This document shows, in pieces, positions 1 to 4,694 of a DNA stretch of 6,789 nucleotides; positions within the stretch are counted from its first letter, which is position 1; each line of letters starts with the position of its first letter. The position numbers were made by a program, and so were the translations under genes. The notes under the pieces were generated by a model. That model was given only the letters and a program-made list of their open reading frames with translations. It did no database searches and was not told where the DNA came from. Source of the stretch: an uncultured Erysipelotrichaceae bacterium (GTDB lineage Bacteria > Bacillota_I > Bacilli_A > Erysipelotrichales > Erysipelotrichaceae); the NCBI GenBank assembly GCA_937902945.1, contig CALEMD010000255.1, positions 1 to 6,789 of the forward strand, given 5' to 3'.

Positions 1-286
1 GGCTTTAAAGACATTCCGTGTGCTTGGCTCAAGCGGAGTATGCCGCATCGATTTCATGATGGATGCAGAATCAAAGACCGTATATGTAAACGAAATCAAC
101 AGCATTCCAGGTTCCCTTGCCTTCTACCTCTGGCAGGAATCAGGCATGTCATTCAGCGCATTGATGGATGAACTGATCAGACTGGCACTGGAAAGAGAAC
201 GCAGAAGAAGCCGCATGACTTTCTCCTATGATACAAATCTGCTCAGCACCTATTCAGCTTCAGGAGCTAAAGGCGTAAAAAAATAA
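1..286 (+). CDS. D-alanine--D-alanine ligase family protein (ATP-grasp), C-terminal part, 5' end outside the window
   Basis: The reading frame is open from base 2 to a TAA at 284-286, giving the last 94 residues. It shows the end of an ATP-grasp fold: CRIDF (R15, D17 of the fragment), then VYVNEINSIPGS, where E31 and N33 match the Mg-binding Glu/Asn of D-Ala-D-Ala ligases. A helix of the type GMSFSALMDELIRLALE follows. The family joins two D-alanines with ATP for peptidoglycan synthesis in the cytoplasm. The segment after NEIN reads PGSLAFYLW rather than the PGMT..S of classical Ddl. The tail is basic and ends SGAKGVKK. From memory this is a Ddl-like subgroup of anaerobic Bacillota, so a related carboxylate-amine ligase cannot be excluded. 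The deoD-like gene starts 36 nt downstream with no terminator between, which suggests one transcript. Family call is firm; exact substrate is less sure. Confidence 0.82.
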   Translation, partial: ALKTFRVLGSSGVCRIDFMMDAESKTVYVNEINSIPGSLAFYLWQESGMSFSALMDELIRLALERERRRSRMTFSYDTNLLSTYSASGAKGVKK

Positions 287-310
287 CGCCTGTGCCACAT
301 AAAAGAAAGA

Positions 311-315
311 AGGGA
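311..315 (+). promoter_or_regulatory. Ribosome binding site of the purine nucleoside phosphorylase gene
   Basis: AGGGA lies 7 nt before the ATG at 323 in a purine-rich run (AGAAAGAAGGGA). It supports the chosen start, which also matches the normal DeoD N-terminus (MxTPH). Confidence 0.75.
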
Positions 316-322
316 CAATCAT

Positions 323-1039
323 ATGTCAACACCGCACAATCAAGCAGAAAAAGGAATGATCGCACCAACCGTACTGATGCCTGGAGATCCATTGCGGGCT
401 AAGTTTATCGCGGAAACGTTTTTAAAGGATCCAGTTCTATTCAATGAAGTCAGAAACGTCTATGGCTATACAGGAACCTACGAAGGAAAGCCTGTATCTG
501 TTATGGCAAGCGGCATGGGAATGCCGAGTATCGGCATCTATTCTTATGAACTGTATAAGTTCTATGATGTTCAGAACATTATCCGTGTCGGTTCTGCCGG
601 CGCATATACTGCTGCATTGAATCTCTATGATGTTGTACTCGCAGATGCAGCTTATTCAGAGTCATCATTCGCACGCACACAGTCCGGTGATCCGGATGAT
701 GTACAGAGACCTTCAAAGGAACTCAATCATGCAATTGAACACGCAGCGGATCAGCTTCATATACCTCTGAACATTGCGACCGTTCACAGCAGTGATGTAT
801 TCTACCGTGAAGGAAGCCTTGATTACGTAAAGACCCTGATCGAAAAGCACGGCGTGGTCTGCGCCGAAATGGAAAGCTTTGCATTGTTCCACAATGCCAA
901 AGTACTCGGAAAGAATGCCGCTTGTCTGCTTACAATCAGCGACAATCTGGAAACCCATGCAGAAACCACTGCGGAAGAAAGACAGAACTCCTTCACCAAT
1001 ATGATGAAGATTGCACTGACTGCCGCAAAGAATATCTAA
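323..1039 (+). CDS. deoD: Purine nucleoside phosphorylase, DeoD type
   Basis: This 238-residue protein has the usual length of bacterial hexameric DeoD. The enzyme cleaves purine (deoxy)nucleosides with phosphate to free base and (deoxy)ribose-1-phosphate in cytoplasmic purine salvage. Family landmarks are all present: MSTPH (H5, nucleoside site contributed across the dimer), GDPLRAKFIAETFL (G21, R25 phosphate site), R44, RVGSAGA (R88, S91 phosphate site), EMESFALF (E182, M183, E184 ribose site), ISDN (S206, D207, general acid) and TTAEERQ (R220, which pairs with the acid in E. coli DeoD). In the E. coli enzyme the E-M-E stretch is followed by Ala-Ala; here it is Ser-Phe. It follows the ligase gene by 36 nt and is closed by a strong hairpin at 1051-1080. 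Start is supported by AGGGA at 311-315. The identification is secure. Confidence 0.97.
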   Translation: MSTPHNQAEKGMIAPTVLMPGDPLRAKFIAETFLKDPVLFNEVRNVYGYTGTYEGKPVSVMASGMGMPSIGIYSYELYKFYDVQNIIRVGSAGAYTAALNLYDVVLADAAYSESSFARTQSGDPDDVQRPSKELNHAIEHAADQLHIPLNIATVHSSDVFYREGSLDYVKTLIEKHGVVCAEMESFALFHNAKVLGKNAACLLTISDNLETHAETTAEERQNSFTNMMKIALTAAKNI

Positions 1040-1050
1040 TCAGACGAAGT

Positions 1051-1080
1051 AAAAGCAGGAATCGCTTGATTCCTGCTTTT
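1051..1080. terminator. Bidirectional intrinsic terminator between deoD and the aldehyde dehydrogenase gene
   Basis: AAAAGCAGGAATC (1051-1063) pairs perfectly over 13 bp with GATTCCTGCTTTT (1068-1080) around the loop GCTT. The stem ends in T4 on both strands. It sits 11 nt after the deoD stop and 8 nt beyond the stop of the convergent dehydrogenase gene, so it can end both transcripts. Confidence 0.9.
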
Positions 1081-1088
1081 CTTATTCC

Positions 1089-2462
1089 CTAGATAATCTT
1101 CTTCAGCAATGCATATTTCTTTTCATCATATGGAGCATAGCGCAGCGGAACATCAATGGATGTACTGCTTCTGACGATGCCCTTCATATGACTGAATGTC
1201 TGGAAACTGTATGCGCCATGGTATGCCCCCATGCCGCTGTTGCCAACTCCTCCAAAAGGAAGATTGTTATTGGAGATATGCATCATAACATCATTGACGC
1301 ATCCGCCTCCGAATAGAAGTGAATGGATGACCTTCTGTGCCACAGCATTGTCTTCAGTAAACACATAGCAGGCAAGAGGTCTAGGCTTCTTCTTCAGATC
1401 ATGCAGGGTTTCATCAAGATCCTCATAGCCGATAATCGGCAGAATAGGTCCGAATATCTCTTCCTGCATAACTGAACTGTCATAGGTTGTTTCCGGCAGA
1501 AGCGTAGGTTCTATCTTGCGTTTTGCCGCATCGCAGCCGCCGCCGATAATCGTTGTTTCACTCTTCAGCAGTCCGATCAGACGATTGTATTCCTTATCGC
1601 TGATAATGCACGGATAGCGATCAGAATCAAGCGCATGACTGTATCTTTCATCAATGGCTTTCTTCATTTCAGCAATGAATGCAGCCTTCACAGAATTCTG
1701 AACAAGAACATAGTCAATGGAAATGCATGTCTGTCCTGCATTCATGAACTTGCCCCAGGTGATTCTCTTTGCGGCAATCTTCAGATTGGCTTTTTCATCA
1801 ACAAAGCATGGACTCTTGCCGCCAAGTTCCAATGATACCGGAGTCAGATTCTCAGCAGCTGCCTTCATGATGGTCTTGCCGACACTTGGGCCTCCTGTAA
1901 AGAATATATAGTCGTATTTCTGCAGCAGGACCGTATCATAATCAGAATCCGCATCTACTGCATAGACATATTCAGATGCAAATGTATGATTCAGTATCTT
2001 CTGCAGCACCGGCCACAGATGGCGGTTGTTGCGTGAGCACTTCATAACCACCGTATTGCCTGCCGCCATTGCCCCAGCAAGCGGAGTCAGAGACAGATTG
2101 ATTGGATAATTCCAAGGCACAATGATCAGCACCGTTCCAAACGGTTCATAATACACCGTGCTCCTGCTAGGCATTGTTACAAGATTGGCTGGAACATTCT
2201 TCGGTCTGCTCCATTCTTCGACATGCTTGATCTGTGTTTCAATCTCCTCTTTTGCCATGGCCACTTCTGTCATATACGATTCGGCATTGGACTTGCCTAG
2301 ATCTGCATGCAGTGCATCAAGAATCTCTGCCTCATTGCTCTTGAGTGCCTGCAAAAGCTTCTTCAGCTGTTCCTTGCGAAAGAGCGGATCTTTTGTTGCA
2401 TCTGAATCAAAGAACGCATGCTGTGAATTTACTACCTGATCAACTGTTTCCTTCGGTGTCAT
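1089..2462 (-). CDS. NAD(P)-dependent aldehyde dehydrogenase, class-3-like (ALDH3/YwdH type)
   Basis: This 457-residue protein has the length of the short class-3 aldehyde dehydrogenases, which oxidise aldehydes to acids. Seen in order: PWNYP (N118, oxyanion Asn), VVMKCS (K141), FFTGG followed by VGK (Rossmann loop, 188-196), LELGGKSP (E212, general base), NAGQTC (C246, nucleophile), EEIFGP (E335, nicotinamide ribose contact) and LPFGG (401-405). All catalytic residues are intact. The usual KPSE after the conserved Lys reads KCSR, so the Glu that holds the adenosine ribose in many NAD enzymes is Arg (R144). The start ATG is preceded by AGGAG 4 nt upstream. The gene diverges from the rubredoxin gene and faces deoD. 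Substrate is unknown; a medium-chain or aromatic aldehyde is typical of relatives, but that is inference. Confidence 0.94.
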   Translation of the reverse strand: MTPKETVDQVVNSQHAFFDSDATKDPLFRKEQLKKLLQALKSNEAEILDALHADLGKSNAESYMTEVAMAKEEIETQIKHVEEWSRPKNVPANLVTMPSRSTVYYEPFGTVLIIVPWNYPINLSLTPLAGAMAAGNTVVMKCSRNNRHLWPVLQKILNHTFASEYVYAVDADSDYDTVLLQKYDYIFFTGGPSVGKTIMKAAAENLTPVSLELGGKSPCFVDEKANLKIAAKRITWGKFMNAGQTCISIDYVLVQNSVKAAFIAEMKKAIDERYSHALDSDRYPCIISDKEYNRLIGLLKSETTIIGGGCDAAKRKIEPTLLPETTYDSSVMQEEIFGPILPIIGYEDLDETLHDLKKKPRPLACYVFTEDNAVAQKVIHSLLFGGGCVNDVMMHISNNNLPFGGVGNSGMGAYHGAYSFQTFSHMKGIVRSSTSIDVPLRYAPYDEKKYALLKKII

Positions 2463-2466
2463 ATTT

Positions 2467-2473
2467 CTCCTCT
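2467..2473 (-). promoter_or_regulatory. Ribosome binding site of the aldehyde dehydrogenase gene
   Basis: On the minus strand AGAGGAG precedes the ATG (2462-2460) with a 4-nt spacer. It fixes the start at MTPKET. Confidence 0.75.
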
Positions 2474-2483
2474 GCTTTCCTGT

Positions 2484-2511
2484 GGCTGTTCGTATATTAT
2501 TGGCAACAGCC
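2484..2511. repeat. Inverted repeat in the divergent aldehyde dehydrogenase/rubredoxin intergenic region, possible operator
   Basis: GGCTGTT (2484-2490) and AACAGCC (2505-2511) are perfect 7-bp inverted arms 14 nt apart. The AT-rich middle contains AATAAT/TAATAT on the minus strand, a weak -10 candidate for the dehydrogenase gene, although I find no convincing -35. It could be an operator over that promoter or a hairpin in the dehydrogenase mRNA leader. The rest of the 188-nt gap holds the rubredoxin promoter. Confidence 0.35.
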
Positions 2512-2597
2512 TTATGCTGCTTCGGTACCAGCTTCTACTAGTATCTTATCAGCAATCCTTTCCATTCTCAATGCAACTGCAATACTGATCAAAAGTG

Positions 2598-2625
2598 TTG
2601 AAGAGCCTGCAGGAAATTATATAAT
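2598..2625 (+). promoter_or_regulatory. Sigma-A-type promoter of the rubredoxin gene
   Basis: TTGAAG (2598-2603, 4 of 6 matches to TTGACA) and a perfect TATAAT (2620-2625) are 16 nt apart. The predicted transcript start, near 2632, lies just before the Shine-Dalgarno site AAGGAG (2636-2641), giving a leader of about 20 nt. The in-frame ATG at 2624 lies inside the -10 box, so it cannot be the start of this transcript. Confidence 0.7.
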
Positions 2626-2650
2626 GAAGTTAGACAAGGAGATTGCGAAT

Positions 2651-2806
2651 ATGGATAAGTATATATGTGTATGCGGTTATGAGTATGATCCAGCCAAAGG
2701 TGATCCAGAGCACAACATCGCTCCGGGAACAAAGTTTGAAGATATCCCTGATGACTGGGTATGCCCAATCTGCGGTGCACCAAAAGACATGTTTACAAAG
2801 GAATAA
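2651..2806 (+). CDS. Rubredoxin, short form with a C-x-C first knuckle
   Basis: This 51-residue protein carries one non-haem iron bound by four cysteines and serves as a small soluble electron carrier in anaerobes, commonly for oxygen or peroxide reduction. Seen: YICVCGYEYDP (C6, C8), GDPEHNIAPGTKFEDIP (17-33), then DDWVCPICG (W36, C38, C41) and KDMF. The second knuckle is the normal CPxCG. The first has only one residue between the cysteines (codons tgt gta tgc) where rubredoxins normally have two, and the protein is one residue shorter than the common 52. Start ATG 2651 is chosen because AAGGAG lies 9 nt upstream; the frame stays open further upstream but the promoter excludes it. It has its own promoter and terminator, so it is monocistronic. 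Redox partner is unknown; nothing adjacent is an obvious reductase. Confidence 0.92.
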   Translation: MDKYICVCGYEYDPAKGDPEHNIAPGTKFEDIPDDWVCPICGAPKDMFTKE

Positions 2807-2809
2807 GTA

Positions 2810-2831
2810 AAAACAGCCGCGAGGCTGTTTT
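2810..2831. terminator. Bidirectional terminator between rubredoxin and the NusG-II domain gene
   Basis: AAAACAGCC (2810-2818) pairs over 9 bp with GGCTGTTTT (2823-2831) around GCGA, a stable GNRA-type tetraloop on the + transcript. A T-run follows on each strand (TTTTCCTTT on plus, TTTTTAC on minus). It lies 3 nt past the rubredoxin stop and 7 nt past the stop of the convergent gene. Confidence 0.88.
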
Positions 2832-2838
2832 CCTTTGT

Positions 2839-3198
2839 TCAATTGGATTCTGCTATCATCACCGATACATTGTTCGGCAGACAGACAATCGGCAGGAAGT
2901 CCTCTTCAGAAACCCAGCCAGTCTGTGAACAGATATGATTTGGACATTCTTCATTTGTAACGTGCCACTTGCCGTCCTTAACCTCTACATCCAAACCGCC
3001 GTAATCACCTTCCACATGGTAAACTGCATCAACAGAAGGATCAAATACCTTTACCACGGTATCTCCATGCACAATCTTTACCTTGACAGCAGAGGATGCA
3101 TTATCCGCCTGGTATTTTACATATATCTTGTAGCCAACCAAGGCAATTGCTGCAATCAGCACTATGTATATAAGAATCTTAATCTCTTTCTTTTTCAT
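2839..3198 (-). CDS. Membrane-anchored NusG domain II-containing protein
   Basis: This is a 119-residue protein with a lysine-rich start (MKKKEIK), one hydrophobic segment at about 8-24, then an extracytoplasmic domain. The domain shows the family signature: CPNHIC (C85, C90), then QTGWV and IVCLPNN (C106). These proteins share the fold of NusG domain II but not its transcription role. In anaerobic Bacillota they often occur near FMN-binding or quinone/electron-transfer membrane genes. No such partner is seen here, so the role is unknown. The three cysteines could form a disulfide or bind a ligand outside the membrane. The ATG at 3198 has only a weak site, GGTGA (3203-3207), 4 nt upstream. 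It is flanked by terminators, so it is a single-gene unit. Confidence 0.85.
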   Translation of the reverse strand: MKKKEIKILIYIVLIAAIALVGYKIYVKYQADNASSAVKVKIVHGDTVVKVFDPSVDAVYHVEGDYGGLDVEVKDGKWHVTNEECPNHICSQTGWVSEEDFLPIVCLPNNVSVMIAESN

Positions 3199-3215
3199 TT
3201 TTTCACCGTGATGCG

Positions 3216-3224
3216 ATTATAGCA
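3216..3224 (-). promoter_or_regulatory. Extended -10 promoter of the NusG-II domain gene
   Basis: On the minus strand the sequence is TGC-TATAAT, a perfect -10 hexamer (3221-3216) with the extended TGn element. Only a poor -35 is available (for example TTGTAT with a 15-nt spacer), as is usual for extended -10 promoters. Expected transcript start is near 3209, about 11 nt before the ATG, so the leader is very short. Confidence 0.6.
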
Positions 3225-3258
3225 TCTTTTTCTGCAATACAAAATGAATTCTATCTGA

Positions 3259-3287
3259 AAATGGATCTGCTTTTTGCAGATCCATTT
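3259..3287 (-). terminator. Intrinsic terminator after the TetR-family regulator gene
   Basis: AAATGGATCTGC (3259-3270) and GCAGATCCATTT (3276-3287) form a perfect 12-bp stem with a 5-nt loop. On the minus strand it is followed by TTTTC. It sits 23 nt past the regulator stop and upstream of the promoter of the next gene, insulating that gene from the operon. Confidence 0.82.
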
Positions 3288-3310
3288 CTTCATAATCCCG
3301 AACACTGCAC

Positions 3311-3871
3311 TCAATCAGCGTTTGTAAAGTCTGACAGGGAGTGATTCATCAGATCAATAATCATCTGTTCAGTCTTTTCGACTGACATCTTCGGCTCATG
3401 CTGAAAGACAAATGTTCTGATATCAAAAGCAATGCATTCCGCAAAATAATCTGCCAAAAGATCATTTGAGTACTGGCTCATGAATCCATCCTTCCTTTTC
3501 TTCCGGAAGTATTCATTGAATACAATAGCCAGGTTCCTGCGTACCATATCTTCAAAACTATTCTGTCCTGTTACATTGTATGCAGCTTTATAGAAAGCGA
3601 TATTCTCATTGATCACTGACAGCCCGTCATGAATGATTTCCTGAAAAGGCTTTTTCCCTGTTTCCTGGATTGTATTCTCTACAATATCATGGTAGACAAT
3701 TGAGTTCAGGCAATCATATTTATCGTCAAAATAATTATAAAAAGTAGCACGGATAACCCCTGTTTCATCACAGATCTGCTTGATCGTGATCTTTTCAAAC
3801 ATGTTTTTGATCATCAGTGCACGAAGATTTTCAAGAAGAAACGTTTTCATCATGCCCTTGCGGTATTCCAT
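3311..3871 (-). CDS. TetR/AcrR-family transcriptional regulator
   Basis: This is a protein of 186 residues. The N-terminal DNA-binding domain (about 5-50) contains the helix-turn-helix ITIKQICDETGVIRATFYNY (28-47) followed by FDDKYDCL, the standard TetR layout. The rest is an all-helical ligand/dimer domain resembling the DhaS-type (TetR_C_8-like) group; that subgroup is from memory. Such proteins bind palindromic operators as dimers and release them on ligand binding. I place the start at ATG 3871 because AAAGGA (3884-3879) lies 7 nt upstream. An in-frame ATG at 3877 is only 1 nt from that site and would give 188 residues. It follows the MntP-like gene by 11 nt, so it most likely shares its transcript and regulates it. 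Confidence 0.9.
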   Translation of the reverse strand: MEYRKGMMKTFLLENLRALMIKNMFEKITIKQICDETGVIRATFYNYFDDKYDCLNSIVYHDIVENTIQETGKKPFQEIIHDGLSVINENIAFYKAAYNVTGQNSFEDMVRRNLAIVFNEYFRKKRKDGFMSQYSNDLLADYFAECIAFDIRTFVFQHEPKMSVEKTEQMIIDLMNHSLSDFTNAD

Positions 3872-3882
3872 ATTCATATCCT

Positions 3883-4452
3883 TTATACTATTATGACATA
3901 TTTAATCAAGACGTAGAGACAGAATACAATGATCAGGCTTCCGCCGGAAATTCCTATGACTCTTTGGTATCTAGCGCCTTGGCTGTAGCCAATCTTCAAG
4001 GCCGCAATGATTGTCACAAAAGAGATGCAGAATGACAGAATCACTGCCATAAGCATAGAGAGTCCAAGGAATGAGAACCCAACGCCAAGGAACAGTGTGT
4101 CTAAGCAAGTAATTGCCGCCAAGCGAAAGCATTGCCTGTATCCAAAGTCCTTATCCAGTTTTTCTTCAAAAGTGCCATCTTTCCAAGACTTAACACACAG
4201 AAATACTCCAACAGCAAACATGATCAGGCAGGCAATGCTGATCTCCAGTTCACCGCTGAGAATATCCTTGAATATAAAAGAAGTCAGATAACCAAGCAGC
4301 ACTGCACATACATCTGTGACTGAATAGATCAGCGCATAAAGAATCATATCCTTCGTCTGCAGTTTTCGTACAGTCGCACCCTTTTTCATCATAATAACGA
4401 AACTGTCCAATGACAGTCCGACAAATATCATAGCAGCCTGTAACAAACCCAT
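3883..4452 (-). CDS. MntP-like multi-pass membrane protein (putative manganese efflux pump family)
   Basis: This is a protein of 189 residues with about six membrane segments (roughly 3-23, 36-58, 70-89, 109-131, 133-155, 166-187) arranged as two related halves. Each half carries an acidic residue in its first helix: GLSLDSF (D16) and ITCLDTLFLGVG (D118). This matches the twin-Asp pattern of the MntP/YtaF superfamily, whose characterised members export Mn(II). Length fits MntP. The middle loop (90-108) is charged. Start ATG 4452 is chosen for the perfect GGAGG (4465-4461) 8 nt upstream; the frame extends 7 codons further to a TTG at 4473, but that would put the binding site inside the gene. 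A TetR-family regulator follows in the same operon, so expression probably responds to a small ligand, not necessarily manganese. No yybP-ykoY-type manganese riboswitch is evident upstream. Substrate is inference. Confidence 0.82.
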   Translation of the reverse strand: MGLLQAAMIFVGLSLDSFVIMMKKGATVRKLQTKDMILYALIYSVTDVCAVLLGYLTSFIFKDILSGELEISIACLIMFAVGVFLCVKSWKDGTFEEKLDKDFGYRQCFRLAAITCLDTLFLGVGFSFLGLSMLMAVILSFCISFVTIIAALKIGYSQGARYQRVIGISGGSLIIVFCLYVLIKYVIIV

Positions 4453-4460
4453 ACCAATAT

Positions 4461-4465
4461 CCTCC
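4461..4465 (-). promoter_or_regulatory. Ribosome binding site deciding the start of the MntP-like gene
   Basis: GGAGG on the minus strand with an 8-nt spacer to ATG 4452. It argues against the upstream in-frame TTG at 4473. Confidence 0.8.
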
Positions 4466-4518
4466 AGTAACAACCGTATTGTACCCTGTGCATGCGCAAT
4501 CTAGTCTATACAAAAATG

Positions 4519-4536
4519 CCGATATGTTGAATTCGG
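4519..4536. promoter_or_regulatory. Imperfect palindrome upstream of the MntP-like/TetR operon, possible operator
   Basis: CCGATATGTTGAATTCGG has arms CCGA/TCGG with a further partial match inside. It lies 67 nt upstream of the MntP-like start. TetR-family repressors use 15-20-bp palindromes near their own promoters, which makes this a candidate. I find no convincing -35/-10 pair to anchor it, so this is weak. Confidence 0.22.
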
Positions 4537-4541
4537 AAAGA

Positions 4542-4574
4542 AAAACAGAAACTTTGGCATGCAGTTTCTGTTTT
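4542..4574 (-). terminator. Intrinsic terminator for the peptidase/pentapeptide operon
   Basis: AAAACAGAAACT (4542-4553) and AGTTTCTGTTTT (4563-4574) form a perfect 12-bp stem with a 9-nt loop. On the minus strand it continues as TTTTTCTTTCC. It lies about 120 nt after the pentapeptide gene stop and no nearer hairpin is visible, so the operon would have a long 3' untranslated tail. It separates this operon from the MntP-like operon. Confidence 0.78.
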
Positions 4575-4694
4575 CTCAGGATCTAATGCAATTTTTAGGG
4601 GGGAAAGAAATATCAAACTTCTGTCTGACAAGGATAATATAACGGAACGTTGTGTTAGAATCATGCTTGTTCTGTGAAAAGTTCGTGAAATAAA
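4575..4694. other. Non-coding stretch between the pentapeptide gene and its terminator
   Basis: No gene is supported here. On the + strand a G6 run (4598-4603) precedes ATC 4612 by 8 nt, and an open frame of 21 codons runs to TGA 4675-4677. There is no valid start codon and no promoter I trust. On the minus strand it is the presumed 3' untranslated tail of the pentapeptide gene. Confidence 0.5.

Noticed and set aside
713..958. Minus-strand frame of 81 residues inside deoD
   Set aside because: It is fully antisense to a gene with all family residues in place and has no supporting binding site.
2345..2650. Upstream in-frame extension of rubredoxin to 153 residues
   Set aside because: It runs antisense through the dehydrogenase N-terminus and through the rubredoxin promoter. 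The binding site and normal family length fix the start at 2651.
4250..4513. Minus-strand frame of 87 residues overlapping the MntP-like gene in another frame
   Set aside because: It shares the same DNA as the membrane protein in a different frame; its Tyr/Cys-rich product is a frame-shifted shadow.
4478..4513. TACAAT (minus, 4483-4478) as -10 of the MntP-like operon
   Set aside because: No acceptable -35 occurs at 16-18 nt (the position reads GACTAG) and there is no TGn extension, so it is not listed as a promoter.
4554..4587. TTGGCA (4554-4559) and TCTAAT (4582-4587) as a + strand promoter for the startless short frame
   Set aside because: The spacer is 22 nt and the -35 falls in the terminator loop.
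4625..4661. CTGACA (4625-4630) and TAGAAT (4656-4661) as a + strand promoter
   Set aside because: The spacer is 25 nt, far too long, and no + strand gene follows.
4512..4665. Minus-strand frame of about 52 codons starting at ATG 4664
   Set aside because: It has no ribosome binding site, passes straight through the terminator hairpin at 4542-4574, and has no recognisable sequence features.
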